Origin: Chitinophagaceae bacterium
Lineage (GTDB): Bacteria > Bacteroidota > Bacteroidia > Chitinophagales > Chitinophagaceae
NCBI GenBank assembly: GCA_004297075.1
Contig: SCVK01000394.1
Location: 1 to 45,213, forward strand
Direction of reading: 5' to 3'
DNA: 45,213 nucleotides
The position numbers were made by a program, and so were the translations under genes. How positions within the stretch are numbered: position 1 is the stretch's first letter; each line of letters begins with the position of its first letter. Positions 17,129 through 25,760 of the stretch are shown piece by piece. Below the pieces are notes generated by a model. That model saw only the letters and a list, made by a program, of their open reading frames with translations. It was not told the DNA's origin and did no database searches.

Positions 17129-18358
17129 ATGAAAAAGTTCTTTATACCCTTCAGTGTGTTTATACTGCTGGAAATTTTTCTCATTGGCTGCACCAAAAAG
17201 AACCTGGAAACACCAACAGCCGATCGGCTAATTCAGGAAAAACTACAGACGTCGGTAAACCAGATAATGGCACAGTATACAACCAAATATCCCGGCTTCC
17301 CGGGTGGTATTGCTATACAAATGGTCTCAAAAAGCGGCACTTATTTTGCGGCTTCGGGTATGGAGGCCGGTATAACAGACCAGGTACATTTCCGTGCAGC
17401 CAGTAATACCAAAACATTTACCTCCACTGCTATTTTGCTGCTGGCGCAGGAGGGTAAATTACAGATTGATGCTAAAATCATCGATACCATTCCCGGCACC
17501 AAAATGACGTATGTGCCGCTGAATCCGCAATACAATATCCCTTATCGCAGTCAGATTACCATCCGCGATCTGTTACAGCACAATGCGGGTGTATATGATA
17601 TTTCCAATGACTCTATTCCCATTACCGTAACAGCCAACGTTCCGTATGTTGGACAGAACTACCTGACGTATATCGGCGAAACAGATCCTAAACACAGTTT
17701 TACCTTTGATGAATTGGTGGGTGTGGTAGCTACCTGTCAGATATCGTATGCTGCGCCCAGGGTAAAACACAAATATTCCAACACGGGCTACTCTATTCTG
17801 GGAAAAATTATTGAACGGGTATCGGGTATGAGTTACGGACAGTTTATTACCGAGCGTATTTTTAAACCGATGGGTATGACACAATCGTCTATGCCATTCA
17901 CCGGTTCCGATCAACTGATACCGACCCCTTTTGCACGTGGCTATTATTATCTGCCCGCCACGAAAGAATGTACCCAATCCAATATATCCGCAAATGTGGC
18001 AGAGGGTAATCTCATTACTACACCTGATGATTTGTCTCGGTTTATCCGGAAATTATTGCGTGGCGAAGGAGTGCTGACTATTACTACTGTAAATACGATC
18101 CTGAAAAATATTCCTGCCGGTCCGCTGGGCGATAGCCGGTATGCCTGTGGTATTACTTTTGTGCCCAACCTGGGTTGGGGTCATGATGGCGCACATGAAG
18201 GTTTTTTGTCGAGAATGGTAACAGACCCCGATACAGATATTACACTGGTTGCCTTTACCAATACCTGGAACCTGGCAGGAGGAATGAGCACTATCGTAGA
18301 GCAACTTACCAATGTGCTGGATGAAGCCTGCCTCAAAGCAAAAGTGCTGGTACAATAA
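17129..18358 (+). CDS. Serine hydrolase lipoprotein, class C beta-lactamase fold
   Basis: Lipoprotein signal with lipobox LIGC, Cys21. Penicillin-binding/class C fold: SxxK motif Ser92-Asn-Thr-Lys95 (AASNTKTFTS), Tyr216-Ser-Asn (KHKYSNTGYSILGKI), and HEG near the C-terminus (GHDGAHEGF) replacing the KTG box. This HxG variant is usual in the broad beta-lactamase-related esterase/D-aminopeptidase group, so antibiotic resistance should not be assumed; a DD-peptidase, D-amino-acid peptidase or esterase role is more likely. 409 residues. ATG start at 17129, single gene, with a strong terminator downstream at 18397. Confidence 0.9.
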   Translation: MKKFFIPFSVFILLEIFLIGCTKKNLETPTADRLIQEKLQTSVNQIMAQYTTKYPGFPGGIAIQMVSKSGTYFAASGMEAGITDQVHFRAASNTKTFTSTAILLLAQEGKLQIDAKIIDTIPGTKMTYVPLNPQYNIPYRSQITIRDLLQHNAGVYDISNDSIPITVTANVPYVGQNYLTYIGETDPKHSFTFDELVGVVATCQISYAAPRVKHKYSNTGYSILGKIIERVSGMSYGQFITERIFKPMGMTQSSMPFTGSDQLIPTPFARGYYYLPATKECTQSNISANVAEGNLITTPDDLSRFIRKLLRGEGVLTITTVNTILKNIPAGPLGDSRYACGITFVPNLGWGHDGAHEGFLSRMVTDPDTDITLVAFTNTWNLAGGMSTIVEQLTNVLDEACLKAKVLVQ

Positions 18359-18396
18359 AGCTAACAGGCATATACATACAGGATAGTACAGGAACT

Positions 18397-18423
18397 AACC
18401 CACGGTTGCCGTGGGTTTTTTAT
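18397..18423 (+). terminator. Intrinsic terminator after the beta-lactamase-fold gene
   Basis: Perfect 9-bp stem AACCCACGG (18397-18405) and CCGTGGGTT (18409-18417), TTG loop, then a T-rich tail. Confidence 0.9.
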
Positions 18424-18540
18424 TGGGGGCATGCGCTTCATTCCCGTCTGTTTCCGTTGGGGAGACACGAATTCACAATTCCTTAATGATTCCGTAGCAT
18501 CCCGGTAATACGCTAATCTGAATTTTAATAAACAGTCAAC

Positions 18541-19401
18541 ATGGAAAAACGTTCCGTTAATGTTGTAGTAATGAGCGACCTGCACCTGGGTACTTATGGG
18601 TGCCACGCTGCTGAGATTGTTAATTATCTCAAAAGTATCTCTCCCCAGATCCTCGTATTAAACGGCGATATCATTGATGGCTGGCAGTTCAGCAAAAGAT
18701 ATTTTCCGGCCAGTCATCTGCAGGTGATCAAAGAGATCATGAACCTGATAACCAGGGGTACCCGTGTGATCTATATTACCGGTAACCATGATGAAATGAT
18801 GCGCCGCTACAGTGATATCCAGATCGGTAATTTTCAGCTAACAGATAAAGTGGTGATTGAGATAGATGGCAAAATGACCTGGATTTTTCATGGTGATGTA
18901 TTTGATGCCACTACCAGGGGAAGCGCCAAACTGCTGGCCAAGCTGGGTGGACATGGGTACGACCTGTTGATATTGCTGAACCGGTTTATCAATTACTGTT
19001 TACGCCTGCTGGGGAAAGAGAAAATGAGTTTGAGCAAAAAAGTGAAAGACAGTGTAAAACAGGCGGTATCGTGGATCGGGAATTTTGAACAGACCGCCGC
19101 TGAACTGGCCATTGCCAAAAAATATGATTATGTGATCTGCGGGCATATTCACCAGCCCCAGAAAAGGACCGTTGAAACCAAAGAAGGCAAAGTGATCTAC
19201 ATGAACAGCGGCGACTGGATAGAGAACCTGACCGCGCTGGAATACAATGATAATGAGTGGGAAATTTTTCACTATGATGAAAAAGCTTTTGCTGACCAGC
19301 CGGTTGAAACCAAAGCGGTACGAAAATCTCAGCGCCCGCAGTTATCTGTTGTTACAGATGAAGTCACTTTTTTTCTTAACTCCTTACATCTTCAATCATG
19401 A
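18541..19401 (+). CDS. Metallophosphoesterase, LpxH-like (UDP-2,3-diacylglucosamine diphosphatase family)
   Basis: Calcineurin-type two-metal phosphoesterase: SDLHLGTYG (Asp13, His15), LNGDIIDGW (Asp43), ITGNHDEMM (near 80), a central FHGDVFD, and CGHIHQPQ near residue 200. The short insert with a hydrophobic helical patch (YDLLILLNRFINYCLRLLG) could touch membrane. Family members remove UMP from a lipid A precursor or act on related nucleotide-lipids. Here the gene is first in a tight operon with a glycosyltransferase and a glycosidase, so a glycolipid substrate is plausible but inferred; this may not be the main lipid A enzyme. 286 residues. Its stop codon overlaps the next ATG by four bases, suggesting translational coupling. 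Confidence 0.85.
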   Translation: MEKRSVNVVVMSDLHLGTYGCHAAEIVNYLKSISPQILVLNGDIIDGWQFSKRYFPASHLQVIKEIMNLITRGTRVIYITGNHDEMMRRYSDIQIGNFQLTDKVVIEIDGKMTWIFHGDVFDATTRGSAKLLAKLGGHGYDLLILLNRFINYCLRLLGKEKMSLSKKVKDSVKQAVSWIGNFEQTAAELAIAKKYDYVICGHIHQPQKRTVETKEGKVIYMNSGDWIENLTALEYNDNEWEIFHYDEKAFADQPVETKAVRKSQRPQLSVVTDEVTFFLNSLHLQS

Positions 19402-20450
19402 AAATATTATATGCTGTGCAGGCCACCGGTAATGGCCATATAGCCAGGGCAAAGGAACTGTTGCCTTATCTGGAGCAATATGGTACCGTGGATGTTTTTC
19501 TCAGCGGCAGTAACAGTAACCTGCCAGTGCCTTTACCGGTGAAATACAAAAGCAGGGGTGTGAGCCTGTTTTATGGTAACCGGGGCGGACTGGATTATTG
19601 GAAAATGCTGCAGGAATTGGCACCCCTGAAAATCATGACAGAAGCCCGCGCTTTACCGGTTGAAAAATATGATGTGGTGATCAATGATTTTGAATGTATC
19701 ACATCACTGGCCTGTAAGTTGAAGAATGTGCCATCGGTTAATTTTGGTCACCAGGCAAGTTTCATCAGCAGTCATACACCGCGGCCCGCTAAAAAAGATC
19801 CGGTTGGAGAATTGATCTTACGGAACTACGCAACAGCTTCACAATACATAGGGCTTCATTTTGAACAGTATGATGATTTTATTTATTCTCCCATCATAAA
19901 AGAACAGGTACTGTATGCAAACCCAACCAATCAGGAACATATCACCGTATATCTTTCTCATTATAGCGATGATTTTATTGCACCTTACTTACAACAGTTA
20001 CCTGCTGTTCGTTTTGAAGTATTTAGTAAAAGAATAAAAGAAAAAGTACAGGTAGGAAACATCAGCTTTCTCCCGATTGACAACGAGGCATTTACCAATA
20101 GTATGATCCATGCTACGGGTGTGATTACCGGTGCCGGTTTTGAAACACCTGCCGAGGCCCTGGTGTTGGGCAAAAAACTCATGTGTTTACCTATCAGGGG
20201 CCAGTACGAGCAGTTGTGTAATGCTGCCGCACTGAAAAATTTTGGCGTACCGGTAGTATCTTCCATACAGGAAACCTTTCCGGACGAGATCCGTTCCTGG
20301 CTGCAGGCGGCGGGTCCGAGAAAACTGGAACTCGCACATTCCACTGATACGATTGTATCTAAGGTGATAGAAACAGCGCTGTCTATCCGGAAAAAAACCA
20401 ACAACCCTGCAGCCTATACGTTTCATCCGCTTGCTTTAAAATACCAGTAA
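19398..20450 (+). CDS. MurG-like glycosyltransferase (GT-B fold)
   Basis: The start MKILYAVQATGNGHIARAKE matches the N-terminal glycine-rich loop with TGNGHIARA seen in MurG/GT28-type and related UDP-sugar transferases. The C-terminal half has ATGVITGAGFETPAEALVLG (around 235-255), the nucleotide-sugar-binding segment of GT-B enzymes, followed by PIRGQYEQLCNAAAL. No transmembrane segments. The ATG overlaps the phosphoesterase TGA (ATGA). The product and acceptor are unknown; context suggests a membrane lipid or other glycoconjugate. 350 residues, similar to MurG, but true MurG is expected in a cell-wall cluster, so this is probably a paralogous family. Confidence 0.85.
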   Translation: MKILYAVQATGNGHIARAKELLPYLEQYGTVDVFLSGSNSNLPVPLPVKYKSRGVSLFYGNRGGLDYWKMLQELAPLKIMTEARALPVEKYDVVINDFECITSLACKLKNVPSVNFGHQASFISSHTPRPAKKDPVGELILRNYATASQYIGLHFEQYDDFIYSPIIKEQVLYANPTNQEHITVYLSHYSDDFIAPYLQQLPAVRFEVFSKRIKEKVQVGNISFLPIDNEAFTNSMIHATGVITGAGFETPAEALVLGKKLMCLPIRGQYEQLCNAAALKNFGVPVVSSIQETFPDEIRSWLQAAGPRKLELAHSTDTIVSKVIETALSIRKKTNNPAAYTFHPLALKYQ

Positions 20451-21803
20451 TTGATACCAGCTGCTACTATCCGTGCCACAGATTTTGGGAAAGACTTTTT
20501 ATGGGGTGTTACGATTGCAGCAGCCCAGAATGAAGGGGCATATACGGCCGGTGGCAGGGGGCCTTCGGTATGGGACCAGTTCTCGCAACGCAAAGGAAAA
20601 ATAAAAGACGGATCACGACCCTCAGTGGCCTGCGATTTTTATCATCGCTACAAGGATGACCTGCTATTGGTGAAAGCACTGGGTTTTACCGTATTCCGTT
20701 TTTCTATTTCCTGGAGCCGGATTCTGCCGGATGGAACCGGAAAAATCAATCTCGAAGGAGTCGCTTATTATCACCGTGTAATAGATGAATGCATTAAACT
20801 GGGGCTGGTTCCTTTTATTACCTTATACCACTGGGATCTTCCCTATGCACTCGAAAAAGAAGGCGGTTGGTACACACACAAGGTATTACGCTGGTTTAGC
20901 CGTTTTGTAACTGTTTGCGCCACGGAGTACGGCGATAAAGTAAAAAACTGGATCATCCTGAATGAACCTATGGCATTTACATCGCTGGGGTATATGCTGG
21001 GTGTGCATGCACCGGGTAAAAGAGGGTTGGAGTACTTTCTTCCTGCCGTACATCATGCGGCCATGGCGCAGGCTGAAGGGGGCAGGATTATCAGATCATT
21101 GGTTCAGGCGGCTACTATCGGTACGGCTTTTTCCTGCAGTGAAATTGTTCCGGCTTCGCAGCATCCAAAAGATGTAGCAGCAGCCAACCGGATGGATATT
21201 CTGCTGAACCGGCTGTTCATCGAACCCTCGCTGGGTATGGGTTATCCCAATGATCCATTTCCGTTAATGGAGAAACTATACCTGCATAACAAAGCCTGGA
21301 AGTATACCGATCAACTCCGTTTCGATTTTGATTTTATCGGCCTGCAGAATTATTTTCCTGTTACGGTAAAATACAATGCCGTTATTCCCATTATACAGGC
21401 GGTGGAAGTAAAAGCGGCCACCAGGAAAGTTCCTTACACGGCAATGGGATGGGAAGTGAATGCAGACAGTTTTTACCGGATGGTCAAACGGTTTGCAGCC
21501 TATGAAAACGTAAAGCAGGTAATTGTAACAGAAAACGGCGCTTTCTATAAAGACAAACTGGTGAACGGCAGGATCGACGATGTACAACGAACCGCTTATT
21601 TTGAACAATACCTGACCGCACTTTTGCGTGCCAAAAAGGAAGGTGTGAAAGTGAATGGTTACTTTGCCTGGACCCTCATGGATAATTTTGAATGGTCGGA
21701 AGGCTACCATGCACGCTTTGGGCTAGTGCATGTTGATTTTGACACGCAGTTAAGAACCGTCAAACAATCCGGGCACCGGTTCAGAGAATTTCTATCCCGG
21801 TAA
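20451..21803 (+). CDS. GH1 family beta-glycosidase (cytoplasmic)
   Basis: Hydrolyses or transfers beta-linked sugars with retention. Acid/base Glu172 in IILNEPMAF and nucleophile Glu361 in IVTENGAFY. Typical GH1 N-terminus FLWGVTIAAAQNEGA and the end WTLMDNFEWSEGYHARFGLV. 450 residues is the usual single-domain size, with no signal peptide. The start is unusual: TTG at 20451 directly after the preceding TAA, with no in-frame ATG before the conserved FLWG segment and no Shine-Dalgarno, so translation is probably coupled to the upstream glycosyltransferase gene. In this operon it may trim or remodel the product of that transferase. It ends seven bases before the convergent FadL-type gene, with no terminator between. 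Confidence 0.92.
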   Translation: MIPAATIRATDFGKDFLWGVTIAAAQNEGAYTAGGRGPSVWDQFSQRKGKIKDGSRPSVACDFYHRYKDDLLLVKALGFTVFRFSISWSRILPDGTGKINLEGVAYYHRVIDECIKLGLVPFITLYHWDLPYALEKEGGWYTHKVLRWFSRFVTVCATEYGDKVKNWIILNEPMAFTSLGYMLGVHAPGKRGLEYFLPAVHHAAMAQAEGGRIIRSLVQAATIGTAFSCSEIVPASQHPKDVAAANRMDILLNRLFIEPSLGMGYPNDPFPLMEKLYLHNKAWKYTDQLRFDFDFIGLQNYFPVTVKYNAVIPIIQAVEVKAATRKVPYTAMGWEVNADSFYRMVKRFAAYENVKQVIVTENGAFYKDKLVNGRIDDVQRTAYFEQYLTALLRAKKEGVKVNGYFAWTLMDNFEWSEGYHARFGLVHVDFDTQLRTVKQSGHRFREFLSR

Positions 21804-21810
21804 AGACGGT

Positions 21811-23247
21811 TTAAAAATTATGAATATACGCCAACATCAAACCGGCGGCCATACGGGTAGCACTGATCTTTTTGAGTGCTCCTTCCAATGCGTTTTCCTG
21901 GGTGGGGTTATCAAAGCTGACCATTTGTTCTAACTGGCTTTTTCTTCCGTATGAAAGCAGGAGTCCGGCGCGCAGGTTAAATTTCCGTTTTTTAAAATTG
22001 GTTCCCACCTGCATGTGGTAAATATCCCAGGTAGCTGTGTTGGACCTGTAACCATCATCGTTGCTGAATGAACGCTGATCGGAATAATTAAAATCAGTTC
22101 GTAGCGAAAGATAACCGGTAACCCTTTCTTTAAGCGGGAAACTGGCGCCTACGGCATAATTGAGGATGGATTTATGAATGTTTTTCAGCTGCATCATGGA
22201 AGAAGTGAAATATTCTCCGATACCTGTTTGCGGCTGAACAAAATATTCATCACGAGGCGTGATCACATTGTATTCGCCAATCGGAACAAAATACTCGGCA
22301 GAAAAATACAGGTCGCTTGTACCATAGTTCAGGGTATATCCCCCTGCAATACTAAGCGGTGTTCTCCATTTTGATGATAGTTTGGTTTGTTTACTGCTGG
22401 CCAGCATAAAAATCTCTTCGGTACCCACAACAAGGTTACTGATATTGTATTGAACAAGCAGGTCGGCTTTGGAAGTAAGGTGTATGGAAGGCAGGGTTAC
22501 CAGTAAACCCAAATGATTTTTCGGGTTGAGTTCGTACGAAAGTCCTGCTTTAATGCCCAGGTTCCACACATTACTGTGTACAAGGTAGTATTCCCCGATA
22601 GATATCATGCGCTGATCGTAGGTGGTACTCAGATCGTTGCTGAGAACATTGATGCTCATGTTATGGTGAAACTCCTGCCGCCGGTTGGTGAAGCCAAACG
22701 TTAGTCCCATAGCCAGTTTATTTGTAAGCGATTTACCTAAGGCCAGTAAACCACTGGTTTCTTCTACGGTGTTGGCATGTACATACTGACCCACAAAAAA
22801 TTCGTTCCCCGGACTTTTACCATCCGGTAGAACATTGATCATGGCATCTCTTCTTTGCGAAGCATGAAATTTCATCACCGGTGTGCTCATGATGGCATAG
22901 GCAATGGTGATCGGTTTTTTCAGTTTCAGGTAAATGGTGTTGGAGGCAAGTACCGGAAGAATATAGGTGGAAGTTGCTTTCAGGTTTAACCCTAATCCGG
23001 CCCCATCGTTAAAATTGGTGGTTTGAAAATTGTAAATGCTGCCACTGATATTGGATGCATTTTTGGTGTTGTATGCCAGCAGTGCAGGGTTATAAAACAG
23101 TACACCACTGTCTCCGTTTTTAGCAATGGTGGAACCGGGCGAAAGAAAACCTCCGGGACCATACGTGGAAGACCAATAATTGGCGTCCTGGGCAATACTT
23201 GCAGCGGAGAAAACGAAGAGTAGCGCAGGTAGAAAAATTCTAGTCAT
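21811..23247 (-). CDS. FadL/OmpP1-type outer-membrane channel protein
   Basis: Signal peptide MTRIFLPALLFVFSAASIAQ. The N-terminus of the mature part has the FadL-like plug and first strands with NPALLAYNTKNASNISGSIY. The rest is a series of amphipathic beta-strands ending in the aromatic C-terminus LMLAYIHNF. FadL-family barrels carry long-chain fatty acids or other hydrophobic compounds across the outer membrane. 478 residues fits. It is divergent from a PI-PLC-type gene (82-base gap), so lipid turnover and uptake may be linked; this is inference. ATG at 23245-23247. Confidence 0.8.
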   Translation of the reverse strand: MTRIFLPALLFVFSAASIAQDANYWSSTYGPGGFLSPGSTIAKNGDSGVLFYNPALLAYNTKNASNISGSIYNFQTTNFNDGAGLGLNLKATSTYILPVLASNTIYLKLKKPITIAYAIMSTPVMKFHASQRRDAMINVLPDGKSPGNEFFVGQYVHANTVEETSGLLALGKSLTNKLAMGLTFGFTNRRQEFHHNMSINVLSNDLSTTYDQRMISIGEYYLVHSNVWNLGIKAGLSYELNPKNHLGLLVTLPSIHLTSKADLLVQYNISNLVVGTEEIFMLASSKQTKLSSKWRTPLSIAGGYTLNYGTSDLYFSAEYFVPIGEYNVITPRDEYFVQPQTGIGEYFTSSMMQLKNIHKSILNYAVGASFPLKERVTGYLSLRTDFNYSDQRSFSNDDGYRSNTATWDIYHMQVGTNFKKRKFNLRAGLLLSYGRKSQLEQMVSFDNPTQENALEGALKKISATRMAAGLMLAYIHNF

Positions 23248-23328
23248 AACGCAGAATTTTGGGAGAAGAGAATCAGATTTTCAGTAACTTGAAGGGGATA
23301 AAAAGTTCACTGAAAATCTTATACAAAG

Positions 23329-25308
23329 GTGACCAAAATTGTTCATATTCTGCTCTTTTTGTCAACGTTGTTACTGCCTGTTGCAGCGGATTCGCAGGGG
23401 CTTAGTTTCACCTATCCGCTTACCATTGCCGGCCAGGCGCAAACTGACCGGGAGCCCAGTATCACCCGGTATAATGATCACTTTTTCATTGCCTGGAAAA
23501 CGACAGGGTCTTCGGGAAATATCATGTTACTCAATCTGGGTAAACAATATGATACGGGCAGTACTGCTGCTGTTGTTGGTATTCCCGGTGCCCAATCTGC
23601 TTTTGCTCCTGTCATACGAGCATTTAATAACCATCTCTATCTTTTCTGGATCTCCCCGAAGGGAAAAATTCAATACATACTGCGTAACAAAGACGAGGAT
23701 TTTGATCTTGCCGCCATTCAGGAGATCGGCTTCACCGAACCTGGCAGGGTTTCCCTGGGCATCAGCGTGGCAGAAATGGGTAACCGGTTGTTACTGGCCA
23801 CACATGCAGACAACAAAGAGACTATATTATATACACTACTTACAACAGATGCCACAGGATTGATTCAACCGGCCAGTCTGCAGAAGCTGCCGGAGGAGAA
23901 ATCAAAAAATTATCCGCATGTTACCGCCATCAACAAAGAAGTAGCCAGGCTTTGCTGGCAGGGGAAAAACGACCAGTTATATTTTGCCGATTTTGATAGT
24001 GACAAAAACAGCTGGACAGCTGCCACGCCCAAAGGAAATTCACAGACACAGGTATCGCCTGTGGTACACCAGGTGTATAACTCGGACCAGTTATTTTATA
24101 TCTGGAGAGGGTATAAAAAAGACAATCGCCTGTATTATAAAATGGGAGCAGGCTTTGAGAGTCCGCGCGGGCATACCGAATTGCCGCCTTATTTTACTAC
24201 AGATCTGCCGGTATCGGTATCTAAGGTGGATGACAATGATTTTCTGATGGCGTATACCGGTACGGACCGCCGTTTATACCTGAGTAAATTTTCTGCTTAT
24301 CAGCCAGCCAAATGGATGGAGCAGGTGATACAACCACTAAAGAGTAATAAAACGCTGAAAGATATTGTGATACCCGGTTCGCACGATGCGGGCATGAGCA
24401 TACTCACCGCCACGGGTGGCCAGCAGAAGGGAACCATTAATGAGTGTAACACCTTAACCCAGCAACTGAATATAGAGAAGCAACTGAACGCGGGCATACG
24501 CATGTTCGATTTCAGGATCGGAACCTATAACGGGATGTTGTATACCAAACACAGTTCTTCAGATTGTATGACTGAAGCCCTGGGAGGGGGGTATGGCGAA
24601 CGGTTACAACCTATTGGGCTGGCCATCCGGAAATTTCTGCAAAGCAACCCGCAGGAAATAGTGCTGGCCAGTTTCAGCCATTTCTGCGAGCAGGAAACAC
24701 CGTTACAGCGTTTAAAAGACAGCCTGATCAATTGGGTGGGTATGGACCACCTGTATACCGCTAATAAAACTTCGATAGGTGATGTACCCTTACAAGAGCT
24801 GGCGGGTAAAGCTGTTTTGAGTTTTGAAATACCAGGCCATACAGATAACCGTTTTCCTACCTGTGCCATTGCAGATACGTCAACTGCATTTATCAATTTC
24901 AGGAGAGCCTATGCTGCCACCAATAAAATGAGTGAGCTGATTGATAAGGAAAAGAATTTTTTTATTTCACTTAACAACACACTTAATCCGAACGATCTGG
25001 TTCGCCTGGACTGGCAGTTAACCCAGGGTGCCGATGAAGCGCCGGTGATCTGTAATGAGTTTGAGGACGAAAAGATCAATCCGCTGGTAAATGGGGTGAT
25101 GCTGCTGGCCAATGTGATCCGTAAGAATAAGAGCATCATCGGCCACTCGCTGGATGGCAATAAATTACTACCGGTAAAACTGAACGAATGGATCAAAGAC
25201 GGTATCATACACACAAAGAACAAACCTAATATCGTATATGTAGACGTGGCGGGTATCTGGATCACGGATTATTGTATTGATCTGATACGGGGAGAACTGT
25301 ACCGCTAG
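23329..25308 (+). CDS. Secreted beta-propeller fused to a PI-PLC X-box phosphodiesterase
   Basis: Signal peptide at 1-23 (IVHILLFLSTLLLPVAADSQ). Residues about 42-320 contain at least five blade-like repeats (HFFIAWKTTG, LYLFWISPKGKIQYI, ARLCWQGKNDQLYFADF, LFYIWRGYKKDNRLYY, FLMAYTGTDRRLYLSKF), likely a carbohydrate- or surface-binding propeller. Residues about 330-655 are a phosphatidylinositol-specific phospholipase C X domain: IPGSHDAG with His352/Asp353, NAGIRMFDFRIG with Arg391 and Asp394, and KHSSSD with His408. It would cleave phosphoinositides or similar glycerophospholipid heads. The start is GTG at 23329; no better in-frame ATG precedes the signal sequence. Divergent from the FadL-like gene. 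Confidence 0.88.
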   Translation: MTKIVHILLFLSTLLLPVAADSQGLSFTYPLTIAGQAQTDREPSITRYNDHFFIAWKTTGSSGNIMLLNLGKQYDTGSTAAVVGIPGAQSAFAPVIRAFNNHLYLFWISPKGKIQYILRNKDEDFDLAAIQEIGFTEPGRVSLGISVAEMGNRLLLATHADNKETILYTLLTTDATGLIQPASLQKLPEEKSKNYPHVTAINKEVARLCWQGKNDQLYFADFDSDKNSWTAATPKGNSQTQVSPVVHQVYNSDQLFYIWRGYKKDNRLYYKMGAGFESPRGHTELPPYFTTDLPVSVSKVDDNDFLMAYTGTDRRLYLSKFSAYQPAKWMEQVIQPLKSNKTLKDIVIPGSHDAGMSILTATGGQQKGTINECNTLTQQLNIEKQLNAGIRMFDFRIGTYNGMLYTKHSSSDCMTEALGGGYGERLQPIGLAIRKFLQSNPQEIVLASFSHFCEQETPLQRLKDSLINWVGMDHLYTANKTSIGDVPLQELAGKAVLSFEIPGHTDNRFPTCAIADTSTAFINFRRAYAATNKMSELIDKEKNFFISLNNTLNPNDLVRLDWQLTQGADEAPVICNEFEDEKINPLVNGVMLLANVIRKNKSIIGHSLDGNKLLPVKLNEWIKDGIIHTKNKPNIVYVDVAGIWITDYCIDLIRGELYR

Positions 25309-25760
25309 GCTCATTTTAGATATTTGTCTAACCACTTACACATATTTAGTACAATAAATACTCCTACCGTTACCGATAAGCCACGATGCAGACCGAAGTT
25401 TCGGTAATGGCTCTGACCTATTACCATCTCACACATACAGTTCCGATCGGCAAAAAGGTATCAAAATGATATCTTTTTATTGGCTGATAGTCAGCTGTTT
25501 GGCACCGATTTACCTGCAGTTCTGACCTAACATAGACATTCCACTACAATTTTTTTGCTGGTGCGCTACGCCGCATCTGTTTATCCTGTTACCATAACGG
25601 GGCCCTAAACTCTATTCTTCCGGCGCCGATCCTGTTACTGTTTTGGGTCGGTGTCACCTACTGTTTTTTCACAATGCGGTCTATTTCCCGGGGGGCGTAA
25701 TCTGAGTCTCTTTGTACTGTAATTGTAGCGAAACAATTGCCGCTGAAAAAAAGAGAGATC
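25309..25760. other. Non-coding gap with inverted repeats between the PI-PLC and SusE-like genes
   Basis: About 450 bases without a supported gene. ACCGAA-GT-TTCGGT (25392-25405) is a small perfect hairpin, and CCGTTACCGA (25367-25376) faces TCGGTAATGG (25401-25410). These could form alternative structures in a transcript end or leader. There is no T-run and no clear promoter. Confidence 0.4.

Noticed and set aside
17129-18358. Antibiotic-resistance beta-lactamase
   Set aside because: The HxG motif replaces KTG and the protein is a lipoprotein of the broad serine-hydrolase group, so resistance is not supported.
18541-19401. Naming the phosphoesterase lpxH outright
   Set aside because: The two-metal motifs fit, but its operon partners and membership of a broad family leave the substrate open.
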